DNA from: Cyathus striatus
Taxonomy: Eukaryota > Basidiomycota > Agaricomycetes > Agaricales > Nidulariaceae
NCBI GenBank assembly: GCA_025738555.1
Contig: JAOVFP010000023.1
Span: 1,860,001 to 1,924,000 of the forward strand
Direction: 5' to 3'
DNA: 64,000 nt
In this document: positions 48,481 through 59,605 of the stretch, piece after piece
Layout of the letters: each line of letters starts with the position of its first letter
Numbering within the stretch: the first letter of the stretch is position 1
The notes under the pieces: model-generated
What the model was told of the DNA's origin: nothing
Seen by the model: only the letters and a program-made list of their open reading frames with translations
The model's database searches: none
Program-made: the position numbers and the translations under genes

Positions 48481-48806
48481 TCCGTTGGTTTCGGACTCGG
48501 AAATGGTCAATTAGCAGACGCGTCGCGGCAGGCCGTTGCTGTGCAGCCTCTTCCTGCATAGGACCTTCGCATTTTCTCTCATTTCTCCTAAGGTTCCAAA
48601 CGACGCATGGTAAGTAATATTGTCCCGTAAGCAGTTTGAGTTTTGTCTGACGACAGTGTAAGTTGGTGTTATGATATGATCCGCAGAGTAACGACCTCTA
48701 AATACACTCCATCCATCTCCACACACCTATCCTACAAATTTAACAGGTCCATTATATCAATGAATCCATCGCGCATCGTACAGGCACTATTGGATTCACA
48801 CCTTGT

Positions 48807-49527
48807 TCAAGATCCTCCCCCGGACACTGGAAGGGTAGCCTGCACTGTCTCCGCATTGTCGTTGGACCTGGACGGGGTGTTGTTGATATGTGAAGATCTC
48901 GAATACGCAACTGGCAACCCTGCACCACTGATATACACCGAATTTCTCAATGGTTGTCGAGGACGGATAATATGTCCGTCCTCCTGAGGTGGAAGAGAAT
49001 TCAAAATCGCGGCACTTCCAAAGCAAATAAAGATTGCAATGAAATGCATTCCGGCCAAAATCAAACTGATGACGGGATCTTTCACTGCTGGGTGTGGTTT
49101 CGACTGGTCATATTCCATCTGTATAACTCGCATTGTGCTGCCGACGAAGTTAAAGTAACCTGCTGCCTGCATAAATCCCGCAAACCATCGTGTGGAGTAT
49201 CCCGTGCTGAAGAGTATATTCTGGTGTTCTCGAGCATTGCGTACGGTGGTTTGAGCCAATGTCCACCTTATTGCCAAGCAAAACCTGTGAAGAGACATTT
49301 CAGCGCGTGTGCCCGTGTGCAATGAATGTCACCATGGCCATACATGAGAATAACGAATGTCGTCCCCACTATGTAACATAAAATTTGGAACATTACGATT
49401 TCGTTTGCTGTCCGTACTCACCCCAGCTAGACGATCGAGGTGAAACATCATTCGAAGGTAAATTGAGCTTTGCGGTCACTTACAGTACGGCCTCCAAGTG
49501 ATTACGGTCATATAATTGGTCCGACAT
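48807..49527 (-). CDS. small predicted membrane protein, copy A
   Basis: Unrecognised family present three times in the window. From ATG 49527 (MSDQLYDRNHLEAVL) two short introns lead to a first hydrophobic segment (WVVTTFVILMY), then a basic amphipathic stretch (LAQTTVRNAREHQNILF), FMQAAGYFNFVGSTMRVIQM, and a strongly hydrophobic helix LAGMHFIAIFICFGSAAIL before a polar tail ending PVSGGGS. The TATA box (49639-49645) lies too close to an upstream ATG at 49635 for that codon to be in the transcript; the downstream ATG is conserved in all three copies and is preferred. It is the inverted twin of the gene at 50562 and shares the palindrome arm with it. Exon borders in the middle are uncertain. 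Confidence 0.6.
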
Positions 49528-49951
49528 AAGTAATGTAGTGATAATCGTTGGATAATCGAGTGAAAAGGTATCGAAGAAGTTGTCAGTAAAGTTGGTCAAT
49601 GAGTACTGGGTGACAGTCTGTCCTGAAGATGCCATCCTTTTTATATCTCCTATCAAGCTATGGCTTATTAAATCTTGAGTTACACGGTTAAAACATAACA
49701 GGCGTCAGATGTACCAATCATGAATTATGTATACTTCAACACCTGAGATCTGAGATCTGAGACCCAACTCTTCCATCAACGCTTGCTCCAGCGCTTATAT
49801 GTAAACTTGAACCCTGAGCGAAGAGTACCACGTGGCACATGGCTTTCGCGTCATTACAGCAACATTACAGCAGAAGCTGCCGCACTGCAATTGCTTATTT
49901 GGTGGCACGCGGGCTGTGCAGCAGTAAGTACAGATGATGACCACTCTTTTG

Positions 49952-50136
49952 TACACTAAAATTCATTTTAGCTCTAGCTTCAGCAATTGTTTGTGTATTT
50001 ACTTCTAACTTGGTACATACATTTGCTGATATCCATACTACAACATACTTAAATTTCATGTAACTGTGACAAGGACCAGGTGAGGTTTGTTATGTTTTAT
50101 TGGCTTTGATGCAATTTCCATATCTTGTCCTCATCC
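49952..50136. other. spacer at the palindrome axis
   Basis: 185 bp of unique AT-rich sequence between the two arms. The two copies of the membrane-protein gene are transcribed away from it. Confidence 0.8.
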
Positions 50137-50561
50137 ACAAAAGAGTGGTCATCATCTGTACTTACTGCTGCACAGCCCGCGTGCCACCAAATAAGCAATT
50201 GCAGTGCGGCAGCTTCTGCTGTAATGTTGCTGTAATGACGCGAAAGCCATGTGCCACGTGGTACTCTTCGCTCAGGGTTCAAGTTTACATATAAGCGCTG
50301 GAGCAAGCGTTGATGGAAGAGTTGGGTCTCAGATCTCAGATCTCAGGTGTTGAAGTATACATAATTCATGATTGGTACATCTGACGCCTGTTATGTTTTA
50401 ACCGTGTAACTCAAGATTTAATAAGCCATAGCTTGATAGGAGATATAAAAAGGATGGCATCTTCAGGACAGACTGTCACCCAGTACTCATTGACCAACTT
50501 TACTGACAACTTCTTCGATACCTTTTCACTCGATTATCCAACGATTATCACTACATTACTT

Positions 50562-51288
50562 ATGTCGGACCAATTATATGACCGTAATCACTTGGAGGCT
50601 GTACTGTAAGTGACCGCAAAGCTCAATTTACCTTCGAATGATGTTTCACCTCGATCGTCTAGCTGGGGTGAGTACGGACAGCAAACGAAATTTAATGATC
50701 CGAAATTTAATGTTAAATAACAGTGGTGACGACGTTCGTTATTCTCATGTACGGCCGTGGTGACTTTCATTACACATAGGCACTCGCGCTGAAATGTGTC
50801 TCTTTGGCAGGTGCTGCTTGGCACTAAGGTGGACCTTGGCTCAAACCACCGTACGCAATGCTCGAGGACACCAGAATATACTCTTCGACACGGGATACTC
50901 CACACAATGGTTTGCGAAATCTATGCAGGCAGCAGGTTACTTTAACTTCGTCGGCAGCATAGTACGAGTTATACAGATGGAATATGACCAATCGAAACCA
51001 CACCCGGCAGTGAAAGATCCCGTCATTAGTTTGATTTTGGCTGGCATGCATTTCATCGCAATCTTTATTTGCTTTGGAAGTGCCGCGATTTTGAATTCTC
51101 TTCCACCTCAGGAGGACGGAAATATTATCCGTCTTCACCAGCCATTGAGCGATCTGGTGTATGTCAGTGGTGCAGGGTTGCCAGTTGCGTATTCGAGATC
51201 CTCACATATCAACAACACTGTGACCGGTCTCAATGACAATGTGGAGACAGTGCAGGCTACCCTTCCAGTGTCCGGGGGAGAATCTTGA
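50562..51288 (+). CDS. small predicted membrane protein, copy C
   Basis: Plus-strand twin of the gene at 48807-49527. Exon 1 50562-50605, a 5-nt micro-exon near 50663-50667, exon 3 from 50724, and a final long exon through about 50780-51288. The reading gives MSDQLYDRNHLEAVLW, hydrophobic VVTTFVILMYG, LAQTTVRNARGHQNILF, then a helix LAGMHFIAIFICFGSAAIL and a polar C-terminus ending SGGES before TGA. TATAAAA at 50444-50450 supports this start rather than the ATG at 50454. Function unknown; two to three membrane segments are likely. Confidence 0.6.
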
Positions 51289-51624
51289 TCAAGGTGTGAA
51301 TCCAATAGTGCCTATATGATGTGTGTGACAAATTCATTGATATAATGGACCTGTTAAATTTGTAGGATAGGTGTGTGGGGAGGGAATGTCATTAGATGTC
51401 GTTACTCTGTGGACCATATAATAATACCAACTTGCATTTTCATCAGACAAAAGTTAAACTGCTTACAGGACAATGCTACTTACCATGCGTCGTTGCGAGC
51501 CTTGGGGGAAATGAGAGAAACTACGAAGGTCCTATGTAGGGGAGGGGCTGCAACAACAACCTGCCGCGCCCGCAACGCGTCAGTTACCAATTGACCATAT
51601 CCGAGTCCGAAGGTGACCAGCCGA

Positions 51625-51811
51625 GGCAGAAGCCTGCTACGTCTTGTTAAGAGTTTCGTCACACAAGAGGAATAACAGTTGGCCACAATGTAAGAATATG
51701 ATTTGAGATGGTCGATGTCGACGACATTGAAGAGATGGAGTTGGATGATCATGAAGGTGAAGCAGACTGTGAAGGTTGCTAAAGGACGGACAGTGTCACG
51801 AGGTCATTACA
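51625..51811 (-). repeat. degenerate LTR-like relic, unit C
   Basis: On the minus strand it starts TGTAATGACCTCGTGACA and ends GACGTAGCAGGCTTCTGCC, clearly related to both ends of the gypsy LTR at 37651 but about half its length. Confidence 0.68.
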
Positions 51812-51897
51812 GCAATTACCGAAGTTCCCCACACTTCTCCGGCTTGGTTCCGGCTACGTAATTGACCTGAGTCGAGCTCGCGGTGCTCTCTCAAACC

Positions 51898-52085
51898 ATG
51901 TTCGCCAATGCCCTCCGCGCCCGTGCTAAGATCGCCTTCTCAACATATATAACCTCAACATTCAACGTCAACATTTCCACCTCCACTCCTTCGGTCTTCC
52001 ACCATCGGTTGGGGGTTATGGATACGCTGCCAAAGAGGCAACACTCTACGGAAGTTTGACCAACATATCGTTCTGGTTAGGTTGA
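51898..52085 (+). pseudogene. 5' fragment of the two-RRM gene plus a scrap of its 3' flank, unit C
   Basis: ATG 51898 opens MFANALRARAKIAFSTYITS, the same N-terminus as at 37600, but the match stops near 52012, before the first RRM. The next 70 bp instead match, inverted, the segment around 36540-36610 and 57200-57260. An internal deletion of the RRM region is therefore inferred. Upstream, near 51855, the sequence shows a single uninterrupted CCGG site corresponding to the gypsy target in unit A. Confidence 0.72.
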
Positions 52086-52357
52086 TAAGTACACGTAGAT
52101 TCGCAAACATCTAACAAATAATCGAACTACATCATAATTAAGAAACTGGCCCATATGGAATGGATTCCTTAGCCTCACCGAAGCAGCACATCGCGCCGCT
52201 GTACAGAGCTCCGACTAGCTGCTCAAAAGCCATGCACAAGCCCAATCCCGTTTACTGTCGGGCACTCGTTCCAATCGTAGAATCTATTGGGATCGACATC
52301 GTTGCAGATTCACAATAAAGATCTCATTAAAATCAAACCCCGACCACCCAAAACAAC

Positions 52358-55080
52358 TCACCGCCCAACTCTCTTCAATAAATCTACCACCATCCTATTC
52401 ATAGAGAACGATCCCGAGAGATACCTCACCGGAATCTCAACATCTAGCCTCTGAACCACATTCCCCCGCATCTGTGCAAACGATATCGAGTCCATTCCAC
52501 ACGAAATCAGCGATTCCTCCGCATCTACAAACTGTCAGTCTCTTCATACGCTGATGTATGGATGTGGGACGCACCGAACGGATCGTTCTGCCCAACCTCC
52601 AATACATCCTTCACTATCCCTATAATACTATTCGAAAGCTCCTTCGAATGCATCTCCTTCACAGCGCGCCCTTTACTTGCGCTGTTCAGCCTAAGCTTGC
52701 GGAGTGTAGCATCACTTGCAAATCCAGGGTTCTGCGCTACTTTCTCTGCGTTCCAATTCACTACAACTTGGACTGGATCATTATCGGACAGGGCTTGCAA
52801 TAGTAAGGGTATCCCTTCCTCATGACTCATAATTCGCGTGTGTGTCTGTGAAAGGTCAACGCCTTGAATGACTTTAGATTCCCAAGGTCCAAGTTGAAGG
52901 GGGCTTCCAGCAAGTCCGATACTCCTCTTGTAGGCTGCTAGTGAATTGAGGAATGCATTTCCTGCGACGTAAGATACCTGTCCTTCGTTTCCTAATGGTA
53001 CGCTTGCTCACAGGTGAGCGTTTGAATTTGGACATTAGTTTGGGAACTCACCTTATGCTGCTGAGTAGAACGAATGTGCCCAAGTTCCATCTCATCTCCT
53101 GGCTTATAAGGTGCATGTTCCAAGCTCCCAGTGCCTTGGAGTCGAGCACACTGGCAAAGTCGTCGTTGGAAACAGTTGAAATTATCGCGTCGCGGATGAC
53201 TCCTGCGGTGTATACGACATGGTTTACTTCACTGAAGCAACTAATTATCGCGTTGATTGATAGACGGAGGTTTGTCATGCCAGTGACATCTCCCTGAACA
53301 TACTCCATGGTGGTGGAAGGATGGCTCGACCTTAGGCTTTGCAAGCCTTGTGTAATCTGCACACAACAGGAACATTAGATGATCAATGCGGAATTTGGAG
53401 TTACGCTTGCCTCAGCATCATCGCCCGCACGTCTTCCCATGAAGACAATTGCCGTACAACCCGAACTAGCTAGGTAGCCAGCTATGGCATGCCCGATACT
53501 GCCCATCCCAATAACGACAGCAAGTCCATCCGTCGGCCTCGTTGGAGTTCTCTCCTCAACCTTGGGAAGAAGCACCGGAACAAGTCTCATGATGGACTTG
53601 CCCCCCAAGCATCGATAAGCTGTAATTGTGTTTTTACTAAGGGAAGTATTTCCGTGCATACAAATTTCCTTTGACAGAATATTGGAAACAGCTTCTGGTG
53701 TCAACTGGTCCGGAAGGTCGACTCCCCAAACGACATCTGACGAAAGTCTCGACTCGCGACGATAAACTCTAAGCATGCCTTGTAAAATGGCACCTATTCC
53801 GGGTGGTTGATGCAAGCAATAAGCCGGGCTAGTTGGTAATGACATGCTGGTCACCACGACAAAGGAAGAAATTTCGACCCTACCACTCAAGGCAAACTTC
53901 ATAAGCCATACTGCGTGCTTCCAAAGCGATACGTACATTTCAGTTCTAGGGGTATGGTAACGAGATACATCTAGGACGATGGATAACTTTTTACCCTCCA
54001 ATTCCTCGAGGAGTCTCGTATCTAAAGCTGCTAGGGGGGTAATCACGCCTGCAAGCTTGGCAAGATCAGCTTTTGTATATCGAATGATATCTAAAGTCCC
54101 AAGCTCTGCAACGAAGACTTCACTGGCAATAGAAGCGGAAGTAGTCAACACCGCGCTGTTGATAGAATCGCTGAAGTAGGCTACAGCTTCGCCTCTCCCA
54201 AACGAACCATCAAGAGAAACAAATTCCTGAAAAGTGTCTTCATGGCGCTACGTGTTCTGCATCCATCGCCTGGAAAGTGTGTCAATGGCGGGTGCTTGGA
54301 TGGCAACACCTTTCGGTAACCGTGCCACAGAATATTTCCTAACAAGACCATTCAAATGTTACGAGTGCATGCTTGGGCGTAAATATATACTTACTCGCAT
54401 GATACTAAAAGCTCCCCAGAAAGTGAGATAACATCAAAACTTATAGAGCCAGTGACGTAGTTTTCCACTATTTCCGCTGGAAGATGATATCTGCAATAGA
54501 ACTCAGATGGGATGTTTTCTGAATGCAGTACAAATCCTTGCAAAGAAGTCGGTAGATACACAGCACTGTTGAGAATCCGCTCGGGAATGTCCATGAATTG
54601 CGAAACCACGCCGAACAAATGTAGACAAGGGTCCAGCTTGCGAATCTTATCAAGTTTTTGATTTGAGGACGTTGGACAGAAACAAGAGCCTGTATATGAT
54701 TGGGCCATATATTGACTTGCTTGATATTCTGGGAAGCAGGTCCAAAGAAAATCTGATCCTCAAAAAAAGCATATACTGCTTCTCTGTTTAAGATTCGATG
54801 AGGCGGTGCGTCCGTATAGATAACCTTTCTGGATTTGCCGTGCTTGCGATATGTCAAAGACCCAGAGCAAATTACGTTCTTTTCTGTACCGTGAGATATG
54901 GTAAACGACCCACCCCTTTGTATCTCTGCCTGAATGGTAGACTCTGTTTTTTCCATTACCAATGGTTGATGGGAGCGGATGCTCCCTATTCGACGTTCGC
55001 TGTCTTCTATACCCATCACTGCCAGGTCTGCGAAAGCAATTCCAGGAAAAAACACGTCTTCCCTCAATCCTGTGGTCATA
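52358..55080 (-). pseudogene. synthase copy 4: DH, KR and ACP, with frameshifts and stop
   Basis: Paralogue of the 3' half of the synthase. The DH begins at the junction 55080 with DHRIEGRR and a T-run frameshift near 55053. A second DH frameshift lies near 54680. A Trp codon is TAG at 54248-54250 where copies 1 and 2 read NTWRRED. The KR is then open (54151-53375: WGVDLPDQL; GMGSIGHAIAGYLAS), followed by the remaining KR exons and an ACP with GMDSIS ending at stop 52358-52360. It is thus truncated at its 5' end and broken in at least three places, yet KR and ACP motifs survive. The 5' truncation is a direct fusion to methyltransferase sequence on the other strand. Confidence 0.85.
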
Positions 55081-55845
55081 ACATCGCGCTGAGGGACGGC
55101 GATGTAGTGCTAGATGCCTGCACGGGAACAGGTAGTACCTATTCACAACGTGAAAGACAACGATTTGACTTCCGTTGTAGGTATCTGGCTTCTTGAACTA
55201 GCGCAAAAAATCAGCGAAGGTGTAAAACTAGAGGGATTCGATATCGAAGCACGCCTTTTCCCTACAACAGAATCACGACCAAAGAATCTCAACCTCTCAG
55301 TGCACACAGTCCTCTCTCTCCCGCGCGAGTGGACAAACAGATTCTCGCTTGTGCATGAACGCTTGGCTGTTCTAGGCCCTCAAAAAGAAGAGTGGTCTGT
55401 TGCACTAAAAGAGCTCCATCGAGTCACAAAACCAGGAGGATGGGTCGAACTATGTGAATTTATAAAGTGGGGCGGGGGGCCCGCGAACGACTGGTTCTGG
55501 GAGTTATTGGGGGGCATTACCGCATGGATGGGGTTCCAGTGGGATTATGGCCAAAGTATGGAATTTATGATGCATGAAATGGGGTTTGACGATGTCCAGG
55601 TGGTGTTGCGCAGTTGTCCGATAGGGAAGTGGGGAGGGGAGAGGGGTATCTTGCAGCAGAGTTGCCATACACGCGTATATGAGGCGTTGAAGCCTAAGGT
55701 ATTTGAGATGGCGAAGGATACTATGAAAACGGACGAGTTTGAAAGGCTGATGGAAGAAATGGTAAAGGAATATGATAGCCTGAAGTGCACGCATGAGTGG
55801 GTGGTATGCTTTGGAAGGAAACCACTTGGGCCGACGCCGTCGTAA
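55081..55845 (+). pseudogene. methyltransferase copy B, lacking exon 1 and most of exon 2
   Basis: It starts abruptly with LRDGDVVLDACTGTG (end of exon 2), then an intron and an open exon 3 from about 55189: VGIWLLELAQ is lost or shifted at the junction, then LEGFDIEARLFPTTE, KPGGWVELCEF and EWVVCFGRKPLG to TAA 55843-55845. Exon 3 matches copy A at 34536-35200 closely. Without exon 1, promoter or start codon it is presumed non-functional, though its main exon has no stop. Confidence 0.82.
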
Positions 55846-56395
55846 AGAACACCACTGGTGATCAAGTACTTACTCACATTTCGCCTCAATGCATCATTAG
55901 CACTTTATTCGAACCATATATGTGCTTGACCTATATTAGAATGGTAGAAAGCTCTAAATTGAAGGCAACGCCTGCGTCTGAGTTGATCGAGAGTAAATGC
56001 AGAGGACATCAACTCTGCATCAACCGGGCCAAAACCAGGTCCCGGCCGAGGTTCTCAAGGGTGTTGCACAGCAAACACAAACCTACTTACATAAATGCGT
56101 CCCGATCTACATAATCTTGATCACCCCGAGTCCGACTTGTCTGATCCGTTCTCGATTGCGGAACTAATCAGCGGCGATCGACGCTTCAAGCCACCGGGAG
56201 AGCCCTGGAGATTGCCTAATGATCGAGCCAATTCTGCGAAGGACAACGACACAGCTGGAAAATGAGATAAACAAAATGCAGACAACGCGCAATAGTGTTT
56301 GCTACAAGAAATAGGTAGAAATATAATGATTGCTTAGGCGTTCATGTGAGCAAGTGCGCCGCTAGGAATCGAAGGATATGTATCTTTTGTCGCAG
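55846..56395. other. 3' flank of methyltransferase B, shared with unit A
   Basis: Closely matches 35201-35764. No gene is seen. Confidence 0.6.
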
Positions 56396-56900
56396 GTTGA
56401 AATGCACATAGGAGGAGTATCGGACTTGCCGGAACGTCCCTCCGACTTGGACCTTGGGAAACTGAAGTCGTTCAAGGCGTTGACCTTTCACAGACGCAGA
56501 TGTGAATTATGAGTCATGAGGAGGGGATTACCCTTGCTATTACAAGCCCTGTCCGACGATGATCCAGTCCAGGTTGTAGTGAATTGGAGCGCGGAGAAAG
56601 TAGTGCAAAGTCCTGCAGTTGCAAATGATGCTATATTCCGTGAACTGAGATTGAACAGTGCAAGTAAAGGATGCGTTATGAAGAATACCCATTCTTCGAA
56701 GCAGCTTTCGAATGGTGAAGGATGTGCTGGAGGTTGGGCGAGACGATCTGTTCGGTGCGTCCTGTATTTCAATTATGACCCTTTATAGACGTCTGCGGAG
56801 TGTGCTGCAGAGGCTGAGCGATGAGATTCCAGTGAGGTATCTCTCGGAATTGTTCTCTGTGAATAGGATCGTAGTGGATGTACTACCGTAAGGGAGTTGG
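56396..56900 (+). pseudogene. synthase 3' relic, unit B
   Basis: Homologue of the relic at 35765-36240. It preserves QALSDDDPVQVVVNWSAEK near 56545-56600, AIFRELRLNSASKGC near 56630-56670 and the ACP-end sequence RYLSELFSVNRIVVDV near 56835-56880. Several frame changes separate the pieces and the ACP serine motif is missing. Confidence 0.65.
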
Positions 56901-57498
56901 GGAGTGAGATGGGTTGGGGGTTGGTTGCAATGCGATATCCATTATCAATTTGGAGAAACCAACCCGAACCAGGATCCCACCAGGATCCCATTGACGCGTG
57001 TTGAGGTCTACAGAGCACATCGATGTACTCCGGAATCACCAGTGCAGTGAGAACCTCCTACAAACATCACTCAAGACTTCCAGCTTCCATGTCATATAGA
57101 CTCGTTGTGTGGCCATTGAGTGAGCCCATTGGATCTCGTACGCTGCCAGAGGTGTCGGGATATCCAATCTGTACGTGCGAAGGCCTGTTGTACCACCTAA
57201 CAGGAACGATATGCTGGCCAACTTCCGCAGAGAGTGGTATCTCTCCGCCAGCGTATCCATATCGTCAAACCGATAATAGGATACCGGAAGCCAATGCAAG
57301 CCAAGTCCCGACCATAGAGGCGAGAACCCAGCTTTCATTTCCTTCGAGTGCAAGAAGTACAATTAATTGCCTTTGCGTAAACCGCTGGTTACAGAAAGTA
57401 GTCTCTGCCGCCTAGATGTATAACCAACACGAATAAAACAGTAAGTTACGGGGTATATGTTGTGCAGCGATTTGATGGACGGAATACGGTTCCCAATA
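56901..57498. other. duplicated segment of unknown function, unit B
   Basis: Matches 36241-36842. Minus-strand frame 57036-57362 and plus-strand frame 57023-57415 are both open but neither is recognised, and the unit A copy preserves neither fully. Confidence 0.5.
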
Positions 57499-58259
57499 TC
57501 AATCTTTCTGCTTTGCGAATGCATGCCTCACTAGCTGTACCCTCAGAATCTCCTGTGCTTCCAAGGCGGTATTGACACTATCAAACTCAGCGAATGCATA
57601 GGACTCTTTTGCGGGTTCTGCGAGGGGATATCAGTGCTACAAGTTCATGTATTACTGGCTCGTCAACGTACCGGGAATATTAATATTAACGACATCAAAG
57701 TCCTTAAACAGATCCTTCACGCCATCATCATCGAATCCTAGGCCGAGTATACGCACCGAGGCGTGGGCTTTCAGATTGGGGGGAGGGAGGAGGTCCGCTC
57801 GTCTGGCTTTTCCCGTGAAAACTAGTTGCGTTGCTACTTTCAATGCTCGTGTTGCCACATCGATGTTTCTGAACCGTATGAAGGCGATGTCGTTTGGTGT
57901 TGTAGAGACCGACGGAAGGCCATGCATCATGCTAAGCATGCGTCTGGGAAGTGAAATAGGCACGCACATAGTCGGACGTCGTTGACGGATATCCCTTTGA
58001 AGAGAGATGCCACTTCTTTCTCGGTGGATTCGAGGATGTCGAAGAGGATCAGGGTATTGGATGGTGGTGGGTTGGTTCTTGGGGCTGATTCTGAGTATGT
58101 TCGAGAGCTGATTGTCGATGGGAGCGTGCTGTTGTTAGCAATGGAGAGGAGTGGGACTCGAAGGGTGCGGTTGGAAGGACTGGATGGGAGAGTGGAAGTT
58201 GAGGTTATGTATGTTGAGAAAGCGATCTTGGCGCGGGCTCGAAGGGCATTGGCGAATAT
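57499..58259 (-). pseudogene. two-RRM gene, unit B copy, start codon lost
   Basis: Near-identical to the gene at 36843-37600: presequence-like FANALRARAKIAFSTYITS, RRM1 (NTLILFDILES, IAFIRFRN), RRM2 (ASVRILGLGFD, SYAFAEFDSVNTALEA) and the same C-terminus before TGA 57499-57501. The codon equivalent to the start is ATA at 58257-58259 in place of ATG in units A and C. No other in-frame ATG lies close upstream. Other frames are open, so the loss may be recent; initiation at a GTG or a downstream Met cannot be excluded. Confidence 0.68.
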
Positions 58260-58304
58260 GGCTTGAGGGCACACGCGAGCTCAGTGCCCGGCCCGTGCGC
58301 CGAC

Positions 58305-58460
58305 TTCGGCGAAACGACCTCGTGATCCTTCAGCGCTTCACTATGGCAGTGTTCAGCACCTTCAGCTTCATCTCTTCAATGTCATCCACATCGATCATCT
58401 CAAATCGATTCTTACATTGAAAACTGCGTGACAAAACTCCTAACGAGACGCAGATGGCCT
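58305..58460 (+). repeat. degenerate LTR-like relic, unit B
   Basis: Begins GGCGAAACGACCTCGTGA and ends near AACTCCTAACGAGACGCAG. Homologous to the relics at 48292 and 51625. Immediately upstream, at about 58283, the sequence lacks the gypsy insertion present at the equivalent point of unit A. Confidence 0.62.
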
Positions 58461-58757
58461 CTTCCATGATTGGTTTGTGCCGCTGCTGCCATTGGCCGTT
58501 GTGCAGCCCTTCGGACATAGGACCTTCGCATTTACTGCCTCGCACTGTTTTCTCTCATTTCCCCCAAGGTTTCCAGCGACGCATGGTAACTACTATTTTC
58601 CTCTAAGCAGTTTGACTTTCGTCTGACTACAACGTAAGGTAGTATACAGTCCACTGAGTAGTAATATCTAACACCTATCCTATAAACACAGGTCCATGAC
58701 GGTAATAAATTTATCATATCAACATCATATAGGCACTAGTGGATATATGCACCTAGT

Positions 58758-59478
58758 TCAAGGTTCCCCCCCAGACACTGGGACGGTAGCCTGCACTGTC
58801 TCCACATTGTCGTCGGGACCGGACGCAGTGTTGCTGATATGTGCGGATCTTGAATATGCAATTGGCAACCCAGCACTACTGACATATACCGGATCGCTCG
58901 ATGGCTGCTGAAGGCGTATAATATCTCCGTCCTCCCGAGGTGGTAGAGAATCCAAAATCGCGGCATTTCCAAAGCAAATGAAGATTGCAACGAGATGCAT
59001 GCCAGCCAAGATCAAACTGATGACGGGATCTTTCACTGCTGGGTGTGGTTTCGACTGGTCATACTCCATCTGTATAACTCGCATTATGCTACCAACGAAG
59101 TTATAGTAACCTGCCGCCTGCATAAATTTCGCGAACCATTGTCTGGAGTATCCCGTGCTGAAGAGTATATTCTGGTGTTCTCGAGCATTGCGTACGGTGG
59201 TTTGAGCCAAGATCCACTTCAGTGCCAAGCAGTACCTGCGAAAGAGACATTTTAGCGCGAGTCCCTGTGCAATGAGGGTTACCATGGCCGTACATGAGAA
59301 TAACGAACGTCGTCCCGACTATGTAACATTGAAATTTAGAACATTAAGATTTCGTTTGTTGTCTGTACTCACCCCAGCTAGACGAACGAGGTGATAAATA
59401 TTTCTGGGGTAAATTGAGTTTTGTGGCCACTTACAATGCAGCCTCCAAGTGATTACGGTCGTATGCTTGTTCCGACAT
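58758..59478 (-). CDS. small predicted membrane protein, copy B
   Basis: Third member of the family at 48807 and 50562. From ATG 59478 the reading starts MSEQAYDRNHLEAAL, and the last exon is open from 59285 to TGA: LAQTTVRNAREHQNILF, FMQAAGYYNFVGSIMRVIQM, helix LAGMHLVAIFICFGNAAIL, C-terminus PVSGGEP. The upstream ATG seen in the other copies is ATA here, while the downstream one is conserved, which again favours the downstream start. Conservation of the C-terminal exon in all three copies suggests some constraint. Function unknown. Confidence 0.58.
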
Positions 59479-59605
59479 CAATACTATAGTGATATCGATA
59501 ATCGAGTGAAAAGGTATCGAAGAAGTCAGCTGGAAGCCAGTAAAGTAGGGTTAATGAGTACTGGGGGACAGTCTGTCCTGAAGATTTTATCCTTTATATC
59601 CCCAC

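Larger units (their letters stand above)
48292..49951. repeat. left arm of a large palindrome
   Basis: Matches the reverse complement of 50137-51811 along its length. The inner edge is precise: CACTCTTTTGT ends at 49951 and ACAAAAGAGTG starts at 50137. It includes the membrane-protein gene, its promoter and the LTR relic. The arms are clearly diverged in the outer parts and nearly identical near the axis (49700-49951 versus 50137-50390). Confidence 0.85.
50137..51811. repeat. right arm of the large palindrome
   Basis: Reverse complement of 48292-49951. The match continues beyond the LTR relic into sequence upstream of the RRM gene and its first codons (51898), so the inverted duplication originally extended further and the gypsy insertion later interrupted the left side. 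Confidence 0.85.
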
